Assembly: GCA_017474235.1 (NCBI GenBank)
Contig: JAFVIB010000049.1
Coordinates: 1 to 48,901, forward strand
Reading direction: 5' to 3'
DNA: 48,901 bases
Source: Alistipes sp.
GTDB taxonomy: Bacteria; Bacteroidota; Bacteroidia; Bacteroidales; Rikenellaceae
How positions within the stretch are numbered: position 1 is the stretch's first letter; each line of letters begins with the position of its first letter. The translations under genes were made by a program, and so were the position numbers. Under the pieces are notes generated by a model. It saw only the letters and a program-made list of their open reading frames with translations. It had not been told where the DNA came from and did no database searches. Below are positions 17,368-26,849 of this stretch, piece after piece.

Positions 17368-19071
17368 CTATTTAGAGAAGAAATACTGCTTCTGCTTGCG
17401 CTTATCAGCCTGTGAGCGTGCTACAAAGACCTTCTTGCCCGTATATGGATTAAAGCCTGTATAGAACATTACAGACGAGAGTGTCATCGGTGTCGGGGTC
17501 AAATCCTGCACCTGCTCAAGGGTAAAATGGAGCTTGCCTAACACCTTATGTGACAGAGCCTGCATATCAGCCTCACGGCAACCCGGGTGCGAAGAGATAA
17601 AGTACGGAATAAGCTGATACCTGAGATTATTCTCGCGGCAGATGCGGTTAAAATCACGATTAAGAGCCTCAAAGAGTGTAAATGACGGCTTACGCATAAG
17701 GCTCAACACCCCATCCTCGGTATGCTCCGGTGCCACCTTCAATCGACCCGATGTATGGTGTAACACCACCTCTTTCAAGTAGGCACTGTTCTCAAAAAGG
17801 TCATAACGAATACCGCTACCGATATAGGCGTGCTTAACACCCTTCACGCTCCTTATCTTTCGATAGAGTTCGATAAGCGGGCTATGGTCACGGTTTAGAT
17901 TTGGGCAAGGCTTGGGATAGAGACACGACGGACGACGGCACTTGCTACACAACGACCTATCTTTACCCCCGAGGGCATACATATTAGCACTCGGTCCGCC
18001 AATATCTGTAATCGTTCCGTGGAAGTCGGGCATTGAAACAACCCTCTCCACCTCGCGCATAATAGATGCCTGACTGCGAGAGGAGATAAACTTTCCCTGA
18101 TGCGCCGAGATTGTACAGAACGAGCAGCCGCCAAAGCATCCGCGATGGATATTTATCGAGTGGCGAATCATACTCCACGCAGGAATCTCCCCACGATTAT
18201 TATATCGAGGGTGTGGTGCCCTCATATATGGCAGTTCGAAGGCATAATCTATCTGCTCGGTCGTAAGGGCTGCATTCATCGGGTTGATAACTACATACTT
18301 ATCGCCCGTCTGCTCAACAAGCACCGACTCGGCATTAAGCAGATTACTCTCAGTCTCAAGCGTGACAAAGTTCTCTCCAAAGGCTCTCTTATCAGCCTTG
18401 CACTGCTCAAACGAGTTGAGGAATATAGTCTTACTGCTATCAAGTCGCTCCACATAGCTTTTATCTGCCACAAAGCCCACCTGACGGATTGTCCTCAGAC
18501 GCTTGGGATTAAATCCGTTACGCATAGCTCGCGCCACCTCTCTTACGCTCTGCTCGCCCATACCATAGAGCAGAAAGTCGGCTCCACTATCGATAAGTAT
18601 CGACGGCATAAGAGAGTCTTTCCAATAGTCATAATGGGTCAGTCGGCGCAGTGACGCCTCAATGCCTCCAATAAGTACGGGGACTTCAGGAAAGAGCTGT
18701 TTGAGAATCTTTGTATAGGTCGTCACCGCATAGTCGGGTCTAAAACCCGCAACACCACCCGCCGTATAGGCGTCATTACTACGCAGGCGGATATTTGCCG
18801 TATAGTGATTTACCATCGAGTCCATCGCTCCTGCGCTGACACAGAAACATACTCGCGGCGTGCCCAACTTCTTAAAATCTCTCAGGTCATCCCTCCAGTT
18901 GGGCTGCGGAACAACCGCCACACGATACCCCTCAGCCTCAAAGAGGCGAGAGACAACAGCCGCACCAAATGACGGATGGTCGATATAGGCATCGCCGGTA
19001 AAGAGGATTATATCTACATAATCCCAGCCCAATGCCTTCATCTCCTTTACTGTTGTTGGTAGAAATGACAT
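17368..19071 (-). CDS. YgiQ-family radical SAM protein
   Basis: 567 residues. An N-terminal UPF0313 domain (GWDYVDIILFTGDAYIDHPSFGAA and a DUF-like Rossmann region) precedes a radical SAM core with RGCFGGCSFCTISAHQGKF carrying the CxxxCxxC cluster ligands. A second Cys-rich stretch, SKCRRPSCLYPKPCPN, lies in the middle and could bind another metal centre. The reaction of YgiQ proteins is not established. The gene is 1 nt from rluD and clearly in its operon. Confidence 0.88.
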   Translation of the reverse strand: MSFLPTTVKEMKALGWDYVDIILFTGDAYIDHPSFGAAVVSRLFEAEGYRVAVVPQPNWRDDLRDFKKLGTPRVCFCVSAGAMDSMVNHYTANIRLRSNDAYTAGGVAGFRPDYAVTTYTKILKQLFPEVPVLIGGIEASLRRLTHYDYWKDSLMPSILIDSGADFLLYGMGEQSVREVARAMRNGFNPKRLRTIRQVGFVADKSYVERLDSSKTIFLNSFEQCKADKRAFGENFVTLETESNLLNAESVLVEQTGDKYVVINPMNAALTTEQIDYAFELPYMRAPHPRYNNRGEIPAWSMIRHSINIHRGCFGGCSFCTISAHQGKFISSRSQASIMREVERVVSMPDFHGTITDIGGPSANMYALGGKDRSLCSKCRRPSCLYPKPCPNLNRDHSPLIELYRKIRSVKGVKHAYIGSGIRYDLFENSAYLKEVVLHHTSGRLKVAPEHTEDGVLSLMRKPSFTLFEALNRDFNRICRENNLRYQLIPYFISSHPGCREADMQALSHKVLGKLHFTLEQVQDLTPTPMTLSSVMFYTGFNPYTGKKVFVARSQADKRKQKQYFFSK

Positions 19072-19072
19072 A

Positions 19073-20179
19073 CTACTCGTTGTATAAATTGGCAGCCTTT
19101 ACATAGTTATCCCAGCGATCTATCACTGCCTGAAAGTCTGCCGGTGTCTTTGACTCGAAAATCATCTCCTCGCCTGTTGTCGGATGCACAAAACCGAGCA
19201 TTCGGGCGTGCAAGGCGTGACGAGGCATTGTCTCGAAGCAGTTTTCGATAAATTGCTTATACTTTGAGAATGTTGTTCCCTTCAAAATCTTATCGCCACC
19301 ATAACGCTCATCGTTAAAGAGCGGATGACCGATATACTGCATATGTACGCGAATCTGATGTGTACGACCCGTCTCCAATCGGCACTCGACAAGTGTTACA
19401 TAACCGTAGCGTTTAAGGACCTTATAGTGTGTTACCGCGTGCTTACCCTCCGAGCCGTCGGCAAAGACATACATCTGGTGGCGATTTCTCGGATTTCGAC
19501 CTATATGACCGGTAATAGTACCCTCGTCTTGGTCAAAATTACCCCACACAAGGGCTATATAGCGACGCTTTGTCGAGTGTAGGAAGAATTGGTGCGACAG
19601 GTGGTTACAAGCCGCCGGATTCTTACCCACTACAAGTATTCCCGAGGTATTCTTATCTATACGATGCACCAACCCTGCACGCTCGTCGCCCTGCTGGAAC
19701 ATCGGGTTATCCTGAAGATGGAAGGTGAGCGCATTGACAAGTGTTCCGTCGTAATTTCCGTGTCCGGGGTGTACGCACATTCCCGCCTCTTTGTTTACCA
19801 CAATCACATCGTCATCCTCATAGATAATATCTATCGGAATATCTTGCGGTGTAAGCAGGCAGTTGTACTTAGGATACTCCATCTTAAGCACAATTTTATC
19901 AAACGGCTTAATCTTATACGACGCCTTCTGCGGGCGGTCATTGACAAAGACATTACCCTGATCGACAGCCGTCTGCACACGATTTCGAGAGCAGTTCTCT
20001 ATATGCGTTGCAAGATACTTATCAAGGCGCATCATCGACTGCCCCTTATCGACAACAATCGAGAAGTGCTCATAGAGCCCATTCTCGTCAGGCTGCTGAT
20101 CGGTCAGAAACTCTCGACGCGGCGCAGGGGTTATAAGCTCCTCATCATCCAGCTCAATATCCTCAATAAACTCTGTCAT
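19073..20179 (-). CDS. rluD: RluA/RluD-family 23S rRNA pseudouridine synthase
   Basis: 368 residues. An S4 RNA-binding domain (SMMRLDKYLATHIENCSRNRVQTAVDQGNVFVNDRP, about 49-85) precedes the catalytic domain with HRIDKNTSGILVVGKN, whose Asp is the catalytic residue, and RTHQIRVHM. The N-terminus has an acidic extension. E. coli RluD modifies U1911/1915/1917 in helix 69; assignment to RluD rather than another RluA member rests on the S4 domain and length. It overlaps the PASTA gene by 1 nt. Confidence 0.88.
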   Translation of the reverse strand: MTEFIEDIELDDEELITPAPRREFLTDQQPDENGLYEHFSIVVDKGQSMMRLDKYLATHIENCSRNRVQTAVDQGNVFVNDRPQKASYKIKPFDKIVLKMEYPKYNCLLTPQDIPIDIIYEDDDVIVVNKEAGMCVHPGHGNYDGTLVNALTFHLQDNPMFQQGDERAGLVHRIDKNTSGILVVGKNPAACNHLSHQFFLHSTKRRYIALVWGNFDQDEGTITGHIGRNPRNRHQMYVFADGSEGKHAVTHYKVLKRYGYVTLVECRLETGRTHQIRVHMQYIGHPLFNDERYGGDKILKGTTFSKYKQFIENCFETMPRHALHARMLGFVHPTTGEEMIFESKTPADFQAVIDRWDNYVKAANLYNE

Positions 20180-21132
20180 TAGAAGAAAAACTCATCTTCA
20201 GCCTGCTCCGGCTGTGGTTCAACACTATTGAGCATACGCAGCGAATCTGCCGTTGCCCTTGCCAAAGAGTCCGCTACCTCTCTCTGACGCAGAGCCTGCT
20301 CGACTGCCGCCTCTGCCTCCTCAGTTGCGCGTGCGACAACCTCTTTATCCAGAGTAAGGTGCATAGAGACCTTCGCACCCAAAGTAAGCTCACTACTCTG
20401 AAGCACACTCTGACGGCACACGCGGGCATCATCCTGATTGAGCAGCGTAATACCCTCATCGTATGTCACATCGCCCACATTAAGACCCTGCTCCCATAGT
20501 TTACTCTTTGCATCAAAGAGCTTTCTGCCGATAAGGCGCGGAACGGTTGTGCTGTTCTGCGTAGGACTCACGCCCACCTTAAGCACTACACCCGTACCCT
20601 TCTCTATCTTGATATTGCTCTCGGCTGTGATCTCCACACCGCCAAGATACTGACCCAGCACATAGTTTGTCGCCATATCCTCGACATACTCCAATCGCTC
20701 AATTCCAAAGCCTGAGCCCTCGAGCATATTCTTCGCCTGACGCAGCGAGCGACCGGCAACATAAGGCATCGGCAGTTTTTTCTGCGCGAAAGAGTTGATA
20801 GTAAGGTATATCTTACGACCCTCCTTAACATCCACGCCACCCTTTGGCAACTGCTCAAGCACCATACCTCCCGGGTATGCAGGGACATAAAGCGAGTCAT
20901 TGACAATAATCTTCAATCCCTTTTGTGACGCATAGTACTGCGCATCTTTGAGCGTCAAGCCCGTAAAGTCAGGCACTCTGCGGCGCATACCGTGGCGAGT
21001 ACCCACAGCAAGGGCGATATAAGACAGCACAATAAGTGCTACAAGCACTACTGCTATAAGCGTAAGGTTCCACAGTATCGGATTGCTTCTCAATCTATCA
21101 AACCACGACGCATTACTCTCTCCTCTCTTCAT
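20179..21132 (-). CDS. PASTA-domain membrane protein without a kinase
   Basis: 317 residues. Short cytoplasmic N-terminus, one membrane helix at about 20-45, then three PASTA repeats (about 50-115, 118-188, 190-262; each opens with a P-x-hydrophobic motif such as VPDFTGLTLKDAQ, MPYVAGRSLRQAK and VPRLIGRKLFDAK) in the periplasm, and an Ala/Glu-rich C-terminal coil. In Gram-positives PASTA domains on Ser/Thr kinases sense muropeptides; here there is no kinase domain. A peptidoglycan-binding role is inferred. It sits between mqnE and rluD, overlapping both. Confidence 0.85.
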   Translation of the reverse strand: MKRGESNASWFDRLRSNPILWNLTLIAVVLVALIVLSYIALAVGTRHGMRRRVPDFTGLTLKDAQYYASQKGLKIIVNDSLYVPAYPGGMVLEQLPKGGVDVKEGRKIYLTINSFAQKKLPMPYVAGRSLRQAKNMLEGSGFGIERLEYVEDMATNYVLGQYLGGVEITAESNIKIEKGTGVVLKVGVSPTQNSTTVPRLIGRKLFDAKSKLWEQGLNVGDVTYDEGITLLNQDDARVCRQSVLQSSELTLGAKVSMHLTLDKEVVARATEEAEAAVEQALRQREVADSLARATADSLRMLNSVEPQPEQAEDEFFF

Positions 21133-22207
21133 AGATAATCTCGTTATAGTGTGTATCGCGCTCTACGGCTCTAAATCCCGCAGCTACGCACATTCTCTCA
21201 ATCTCTTCAATAGTCATCATCGGGCGGGTATCAGCAGCACCTGCCATAGAGTATATCTTTGTAGAGTCCTCTATCGTTCCGTCAATATCATCCGCACCAA
21301 AGGCAAGAGCAAGCTCTGCCGTCGTCTTGCCATACATCACCCAATAAGCCTTGATATGCGGCACATTGTCGAGTATCAGTCGGCTCATTGCAAGCGTTCT
21401 CAGGTCATCAATCACGCTACTCTCGCCCAAGTGCGACATCGAGTTATTGGCACTGCGGAACTTGAGCGGAATAAAGGCATTTATACCTCCCGTATCGTCC
21501 TGCAACGCCCTAAGTCGCATAAGGTGGTCTATTCTGTGTTCGATGCTCTCGATATGACCATAGAGCATTGTGGCATTACTATCTATGCCCAACTTATGGG
21601 CTGTGCGATGAAGCTCTAACCACTCCTCCGCGCTACCCTTCTGCGGGCAAATCTGCATTCGTATCTCCGGCGCGAAAATCTCAGCACCTCCACCCGGGAT
21701 AGACTCCATACCGGCACTTTTAAGCAGTTCCAAACCCTGCTCAAGAGTAAGAGACGCCTTGCGAATCATATAGTTCAGCTCGACCGCTGTAAATGCCTTG
21801 ATTGCAGCCGCAGGCATAATCTGTCGTACTCTGCGAATCATATCGGCATAGTAGTACAAGTCGTGTGTAGGATGCACTCCCCCGACAATATGAATCTCTG
21901 TCGCTCCACTATCTTTACGACTGCGGACAATATCGAGCACCTGCTCCATTGTGTAGTCCCACGCCCCTGCCTCACCGGCTTTACGGCGGTAAGAGCAGAA
22001 CTTACACTCAAACAGGCAGACATTTGTCGGTTCAAGGTGGAAGTTACGGTTATAATAGACCTTATCGCCACTCACCTTTCGCTTTGCCTCAACCGCCAGC
22101 GCAGAGAGTTGCCACAGCGGAGCCTGCTGCCAAAGTTGCAGAGCCTCTGACGCCGTTATTCGCTCTCCACAGCGACACTTATCAACTATTTCTGCTATCT
22201 GTGACAT
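21113..22207 (-). CDS. mqnE: Aminodeoxyfutalosine synthase MqnE (radical SAM)
   Basis: 364 residues from the ATG at 22205-22207; the longer frame would start at TTG within the upstream gene. The cluster motif CLFECKFC (Cys 64, 68, 71) follows YYNRNFHLEPTN. The C-terminal HIKAYWVMYGKTTAELALAFGADDIDGT is characteristic of MqnE/CofH relatives. MqnE joins SAM with the enolpyruvyl-benzoate intermediate in the futalosine route to menaquinone. The related MqnC differs in the region before the Cys cluster; I favour MqnE. It begins 1 nt after the upstream stop. Confidence 0.82.
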   Translation of the reverse strand: MSQIAEIVDKCRCGERITASEALQLWQQAPLWQLSALAVEAKRKVSGDKVYYNRNFHLEPTNVCLFECKFCSYRRKAGEAGAWDYTMEQVLDIVRSRKDSGATEIHIVGGVHPTHDLYYYADMIRRVRQIMPAAAIKAFTAVELNYMIRKASLTLEQGLELLKSAGMESIPGGGAEIFAPEIRMQICPQKGSAEEWLELHRTAHKLGIDSNATMLYGHIESIEHRIDHLMRLRALQDDTGGINAFIPLKFRSANNSMSHLGESSVIDDLRTLAMSRLILDNVPHIKAYWVMYGKTTAELALAFGADDIDGTIEDSTKIYSMAGAADTRPMMTIEEIERMCVAAGFRAVERDTHYNEIIYEERRE

Positions 22208-22208
22208 A

Positions 22209-23339
22209 CTATTTCGGAGCTTTACGATAGAGGTAGATACCCACAATCAGGAATATTATATTCGGCAGCCATACAGCCAGCAGCGTAGGCATACTGCCAC
22301 CCTTGGCAAACTCTTCAAACACTCGCGTAAGCATAATATATGAGAAGCAGAGTGCAATACCGATACCGATATGCAGACCCGTTCCGCCCCTGACCTTACG
22401 CGAAGAGAGCGACACTCCGATAAGTGTCAGGATAAATGTTCCAAACGGATAGGCATAACGAGTATGGTGCTCAACCTCAATCTGTCTGAGAGAGTCAGAG
22501 CCCTTCTGCTGCTGTTGCTCCAAAAAGTCATTCAGTTCGACTATATTCATCGTCTTGAGCAACTCATTCAGACGACCCAACTCCACAACATCAAGGTTTA
22601 TCACCGTATCGAGATTTCGATGCTGTGTAAAACTCTCGTCACCATTTGCCTCAAAGCGTCTCTCGATATACTTCTGTGCAGTCCAATGCTTCGACTCGGG
22701 GTCAAACTTCACATCAGACGCCTCCAGAGTGCCGACCATCGTGCTACCCTCATACTTTTCCATAGCAAAGAACGACGCCATAGAGGTATGCTTACTAAAG
22801 CCTCTCACATAGACAAAAGTTCCGGGCTCAACCTGACGATATATATGTCTGTCGTACTGCTCTCTAGCTCTGCGGGCGATATATTTCTGCTCAAAAGCCA
22901 CACAATCTTTTTGCGTTGACGGTATAAGCCACAGACTCATCGTAAGCGAAAGTGCTGTAATAAACAGCGCACCGAGGAAGTAGGGCCACATAAGCCTCTT
23001 GAACGACATTCCGCCCGACAACATCGCCACAATCTCTGTCTGATATGCCAACTTCGATGTGAAGAATATCACGGCAATAAATGTAAAGAGAGCCGAGAAT
23101 TGGTTTATAAAGAATGGTACAAACTTGAAGTAGTAGTCAAATATAATCGCCGATACGGGTGCGTGCATCTGTGTAAAGTCGTCAATCTTCTCCACATAGT
23201 CAAAGACCACAACCACCACGATAATCATCGCAATAGCAAACAGGTATGTACCCACAAACTTGCCGAGGATATACCTATCCAGAGTCTTAAACCCCGGAAA
23301 CCACGGCTTGCGCTTATTGTATTGAGGTAACATTGCCAT
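22209..23339 (-). CDS. LptF/LptG-family (YjgP/YjgQ) LPS export permease
   Basis: 376 residues from the ATG at 23337-23339 (MAMLPQYNKRKPW); the longer frame starts at TTG inside tgt. Six membrane helices: three near the N-terminus (about 25-115) and three after a periplasmic beta-jellyroll (about 140-290). TLDRYILGKFVGTYLFAIAMIIVVVVVFDYVEKID is the family opening. With LptB it extracts LPS from the inner membrane. Only one member is encoded here, so its LptF/LptG identity is open. Confidence 0.87.
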   Translation of the reverse strand: MAMLPQYNKRKPWFPGFKTLDRYILGKFVGTYLFAIAMIIVVVVVFDYVEKIDDFTQMHAPVSAIIFDYYFKFVPFFINQFSALFTFIAVIFFTSKLAYQTEIVAMLSGGMSFKRLMWPYFLGALFITALSLTMSLWLIPSTQKDCVAFEQKYIARRAREQYDRHIYRQVEPGTFVYVRGFSKHTSMASFFAMEKYEGSTMVGTLEASDVKFDPESKHWTAQKYIERRFEANGDESFTQHRNLDTVINLDVVELGRLNELLKTMNIVELNDFLEQQQQKGSDSLRQIEVEHHTRYAYPFGTFILTLIGVSLSSRKVRGGTGLHIGIGIALCFSYIMLTRVFEEFAKGGSMPTLLAVWLPNIIFLIVGIYLYRKAPK

Positions 23340-23340
23340 A

Positions 23341-24471
23341 CTATAATCTCCTCGATAACTTTTCAACCATCATACTCTTCCACGGCGTAAAATCCCCTGC
23401 AATAATATGCTTGCGTGCCTGACCGACAAGCCACAAGTAGAAGCCTATATTATGCAGAGAGGCAATCTGTGCCGCCAACATCTCGCCACAAACAACAAGG
23501 TGGTGAAGATATGCCTTTGAGTAGAGCGTATCTACGAAAGTTGTTCCATTCGGGTCGATTGGCGAAAAATCGTTCTCCCACTTCTTGTTGCGTATATTAA
23601 TAACGCCCTCAGAGGTAAAAAGTTGTCCGTTGCGACCATTTCTTGTCGGCATCACGCAGTCAAACATATCCACACCGCGAGCAATACCCTCAAGGATATT
23701 TATCGGCGTACCCACACCCATAAGGTAGCGAGGCTTATCTGTCGGCAGTACTGCATTTACAACCTCTATCATCGAGTACATCACCTCTGTCGGCTCTCCA
23801 ACCGCAAGACCACCGATAGCATAGCCGTCTGCATTATACTGAAGCACATTTTGAGCCGCCTTCTCTCTTAAATCTGCATATCCGCAGCCCTGCACTATCG
23901 GGAAGAGCGACTGGTAGTGACCATACTTCGGACTTGTCTTGTGATATTGGTTAAAACAGCGGTCAAGCCAACGCTCAGTAAGTGCCAACGACTTTGCCGC
24001 ATACTCCTTCGGAGCATCCCCGGGAGGACACTCGTCAAATGCCATCATAATATCGGCACCGATTGTACGCTCGGTATCTATCACGCTCTCGGGGGTAAAG
24101 ATGTGGCGCGAGCCGTCAATATGTGACTGAAAATGGCAACCATCCTCCTTGAGCTTACGGCAGGCAGCAAGCGAAAAGACCTGAAAACCGCCGCTATCTG
24201 TCAGCATCGGACCATCCCAAGTCGAGAAGCGATGAACACCTCCCGCCTCCTCAATAATCTTCATTCCCGGGCGCAGGTAGAGGTGGTATGTATTGGCAAG
24301 GATTATCTGTGCCTTCGCCTCTTCTTTTAAGTCCCTATGAAAGATACCCTTCATTGCCGCAGCAGTACCTACAGGCATAAAGATTGGTGTCTGTATAGTG
24401 CCGTGGTCGGTCACAATCTCTGCTGCACGAGCCTTACTCTGAGTATCGGTATGTTGTAGTGTAAACTTCAT
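23341..24471 (-). CDS. tgt: Queuine/preQ1 tRNA-guanine transglycosylase
   Basis: 376 residues. DSGGFQVFSL has the proton-handling Asp92, and GVDMFDCVMPTRNGR the nucleophilic Asp271. It exchanges guanine 34 in GUN anticodons for a queuosine precursor; tRNA-Tyr (GTA) in this window is a substrate. Odd feature: the zinc site that is normally CxCxxC here reads G, T, D at 309, 311 and 314, so all three cysteine ligands are missing, although His340 remains. The rest looks intact. It lies 8 nt downstream of rsmG. Confidence 0.93.
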   Translation of the reverse strand: MKFTLQHTDTQSKARAAEIVTDHGTIQTPIFMPVGTAAAMKGIFHRDLKEEAKAQIILANTYHLYLRPGMKIIEEAGGVHRFSTWDGPMLTDSGGFQVFSLAACRKLKEDGCHFQSHIDGSRHIFTPESVIDTERTIGADIMMAFDECPPGDAPKEYAAKSLALTERWLDRCFNQYHKTSPKYGHYQSLFPIVQGCGYADLREKAAQNVLQYNADGYAIGGLAVGEPTEVMYSMIEVVNAVLPTDKPRYLMGVGTPINILEGIARGVDMFDCVMPTRNGRNGQLFTSEGVINIRNKKWENDFSPIDPNGTTFVDTLYSKAYLHHLVVCGEMLAAQIASLHNIGFYLWLVGQARKHIIAGDFTPWKSMMVEKLSRRL

Positions 24472-24479
24472 ATCATTAT

Positions 24480-25112
24480 CTATTTGGTGCTATAAACCAC
24501 CTGCTTTGTCTCAAAAAACTCCTCTTCAAAATAGTCGGAGATATTGTATCTCTTCCAATTCATCCTTGTTGCCGCAAGCTCCGCCGTAAGGTCACCGCCC
24601 TTGAGGTAGAGCACCCCGTTTGGCAGCGTTCCGCTACCCTCGCCACGCTCGATTTTGCTCCACACCCAACCCACAAAGGTCGCCATATCGGTCACGGCAC
24701 GCGAAACAACATAGTCAAACTTCTCGTTAATGTTCTCCACCCTGCCATTTACAGCCGTAAGGTTTTCAATACCCACACTCTGGCAGACTCCCTTAACGAC
24801 AGTTATCTTCTTACCGATAGAGTCCACAGCCGTAAAGTGTACATTCGGGAAGAGTATCGCCAACGGCACACTCGGAAAACCGCCGCCACAGCCTACATCC
24901 ATAACCCTTGCGCCATCGGCAAATTTGCACACCTTGGCAATGGCAAGCGAGTGCAGAATATGCTTCAAGTAGAGGCTGTCAAAATCCTTGCGAGAGATTA
25001 CATTTATCTTTGCATTCCACTCGGCATAACTCTCATACAGTGCCTCAAACTGACTCTTCTGGTGCTCTGTCAAGCAGTCAAAATACTTGTATATAAGCTC
25101 GGCGGTGTACAT
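24480..25112 (-). CDS. rsmG: 16S rRNA (guanine527-N7)-methyltransferase
   Basis: 210 residues. SAM-binding VMDVGCGGGFPSVPLAI near residues 70-86, the upstream WNAKINVISRKDFDSLYLKHILHSL and DYVVSRAV are RsmG (GidB) hallmarks. It methylates 16S G527; loss gives low-level streptomycin resistance in other bacteria. It begins 1 nt after the sigma factor stop, in the same operon. Confidence 0.92.
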   Translation of the reverse strand: MYTAELIYKYFDCLTEHQKSQFEALYESYAEWNAKINVISRKDFDSLYLKHILHSLAIAKVCKFADGARVMDVGCGGGFPSVPLAILFPNVHFTAVDSIGKKITVVKGVCQSVGIENLTAVNGRVENINEKFDYVVSRAVTDMATFVGWVWSKIERGEGSGTLPNGVLYLKGGDLTAELAATRMNWKRYNISDYFEEEFFETKQVVYSTK

Positions 25113-25113
25113 A

Positions 25114-25692
25114 CTACTCTCTTCTATCTCCCTCGGTTATAAGTTTGCACATCATTGCTCTAACACGGAATATGCGGGTCTTTACCGTTCCCAACTTCAT
25201 TTGCAGGGCTTCGGCAATCTCCTCGTATGTATATTCCTCAAGAAATCTCATAACAAAGAGTCGGCGATAATCCTCCGGCAGGGTTGCAATATACCTCTCT
25301 ATCTGCGCACGCTGCTGGGCATTGATAATGCTCTCCTCAGGACTTGGTGCTGTTGCCTGTGCTGTACCCTCAAGTGGCAGATTATTATCGGGATTGAGTG
25401 CCTTATTACGGCGTGAACGGTTGAAATCTACAAAGGCATTCTTGGCAATTGTGCAAATCCACGCGCCAAAGTCGTAGTCCGGATTGTAGCGGTTGATATT
25501 TATAAACGCCTTCATAAACGCCTCTTGCAACAAATCATCCACATCCTCTGCATTTGCAGAACGCTTGACAAGCATTGCCGAGATAATATCCTTATGGCGC
25601 ATAAAGAGCGGTTCGAAGGCTTTGCTGTCGCCCTCTACCACCAACCGAACAAGCGCACGGTCATCGAGCAATGAGTAATCTCTTATCTCCAT
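25114..25692 (-). CDS. ECF-type RNA polymerase sigma factor
   Basis: 192 residues. Region 2 contains DVDDLLQEAFMKAFINI and NPDYDFGAWICTIAKNAFVDFNR; region 4 contains LPEDYRRLFVMRFLEEYTYEEIAEALQMKLGTVKTRIFRVR, a clear helix-turn-helix. No region 1 or 3, so sigma-70 group 4. No anti-sigma gene is adjacent; neighbours are a glycosyltransferase upstream (10-nt overlap) and rsmG. Its regulon is unknown; stress or envelope control is a guess. Confidence 0.9.
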   Translation of the reverse strand: MEIRDYSLLDDRALVRLVVEGDSKAFEPLFMRHKDIISAMLVKRSANAEDVDDLLQEAFMKAFININRYNPDYDFGAWICTIAKNAFVDFNRSRRNKALNPDNNLPLEGTAQATAPSPEESIINAQQRAQIERYIATLPEDYRRLFVMRFLEEYTYEEIAEALQMKLGTVKTRIFRVRAMMCKLITEGDRRE

Positions 25693-26843
25693 TTGTAAAT
25701 ATGCTTGGGCTGCGTTGTACGAACAATAAATCGCACCAACGGCTCAATAAAGTCAAACACCGGACTCCACGCAGCAATACCCTCCTCGCCTAATCGTGTT
25801 GCACACTTTTTTGCCACAACGCTCACCGTAATATAGCGCGCCACAAAGAGCAGTGCTGCAAAAATCTTAATCTCTATCGGCAGCAGAGCCATCGCAGCAA
25901 TCGCTGCCACAAAGAAGGTTGCACGACAGAGCAACTCACAGGTCTCGGCGTTCCTTGCCGTCTGTGTATAGAACTTACGGGTCTGCCCCTGACGATAAAT
26001 CTCCATCTTCCACGCATTAAAGCTCTGCGGAGCCTGCTCTGCGCAGTGAGCCATCGGTGTCAGCAGCACACTCACATTATCCGGAGTGGCAATAGTCTGC
26101 ACAAACAGATCATCCTCGCCCGCCGTAAGGTCAAGGTGGTTAAAACCGCGCACAGAGAAGTAAAGCTCCTTGGTAAAGCCCATAGAGTTATGGCTCGCAC
26201 CATACTGATAGCCGCGAATAGCCGAGGCAAGATATGTACGCACCTCGCTGAGTCGATACTTACGATAGAAAAGATTTAGAATCCCCCTCTTTCGCTCCCA
26301 ATTACAGTAACCCAACACAATATCGCCATACATAAAACCCTTTGCCATATAGTCCACCCAACTGCGAGTTGTCGGGCGAGTTTCAGGCGTTGTGAGGATG
26401 ATATAGTCGTAAGTTGCCGTCTTGATACCCACATTCAGGGCAAGACGGGTAGTGATTGGATACTGCGGAGCGTAGTCAATCTGTGTTGTCTTGAGGTGCT
26501 TGTAGAACTTGCGAAGATGCTTCAGCGTTGCATAGTAGGAGTCCTCCTTACCGACATAGACAGCCACCACCTCATAGTTTGCACAGCTCTGCGAAAGTAG
26601 TACCCTGAAGTCGCCCTTCAGATACTCTTCATCTTCGCCAAACAGTGGAATAACAACAGATACCGGCGGTTGTACTTTGCGCGTCTGAGGAAGCGAAGTG
26701 AGCTTAAAACGAGCCACAATCAACATCTTACAAATCTGCACCATCTGCACCGTAAAAAACAGCACAAAAAGCACAATCAGCACCAATCCGGCAACACCAT
26801 ATCCGTCTATAAGGGTAGTAATAAATCTATTCAGCATCTCCAT
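25683..26843 (-). CDS. Membrane glycosyltransferase, family 2
   Basis: 386 residues from the ATG at 26841-26843; the open frame continues to a TTG at 26852 that lies in the -7 box. One N-terminal membrane helix (about 15-40) precedes the GT-A domain: PPVSVVIPLFGEDEEYL, a TTPET near the DxD position, GEDDLFVQ and a C-terminal acceptor stretch (WKMEIYRQGQTRKFY). Two or more hydrophobic segments follow. It transfers a sugar onto a lipid or polysaccharide acceptor; the substrate is unknown. First gene of the ten-gene leftward run. Confidence 0.85.
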   Translation of the reverse strand: MEMLNRFITTLIDGYGVAGLVLIVLFVLFFTVQMVQICKMLIVARFKLTSLPQTRKVQPPVSVVIPLFGEDEEYLKGDFRVLLSQSCANYEVVAVYVGKEDSYYATLKHLRKFYKHLKTTQIDYAPQYPITTRLALNVGIKTATYDYIILTTPETRPTTRSWVDYMAKGFMYGDIVLGYCNWERKRGILNLFYRKYRLSEVRTYLASAIRGYQYGASHNSMGFTKELYFSVRGFNHLDLTAGEDDLFVQTIATPDNVSVLLTPMAHCAEQAPQSFNAWKMEIYRQGQTRKFYTQTARNAETCELLCRATFFVAAIAAMALLPIEIKIFAALLFVARYITVSVVAKKCATRLGEEGIAAWSPVFDFIEPLVRFIVRTTQPKHIYKWR

Positions 26844-26849
26844 AGGGTG

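Noticed and set aside
22208-23366. TTG starts giving longer DMT, MqnE, LptF/G and glycosyltransferase proteins
   Set aside because: In each case the extra residues lie in a neighbouring gene or promoter, and an ATG with a better family fit follows within 9 to 39 nt.
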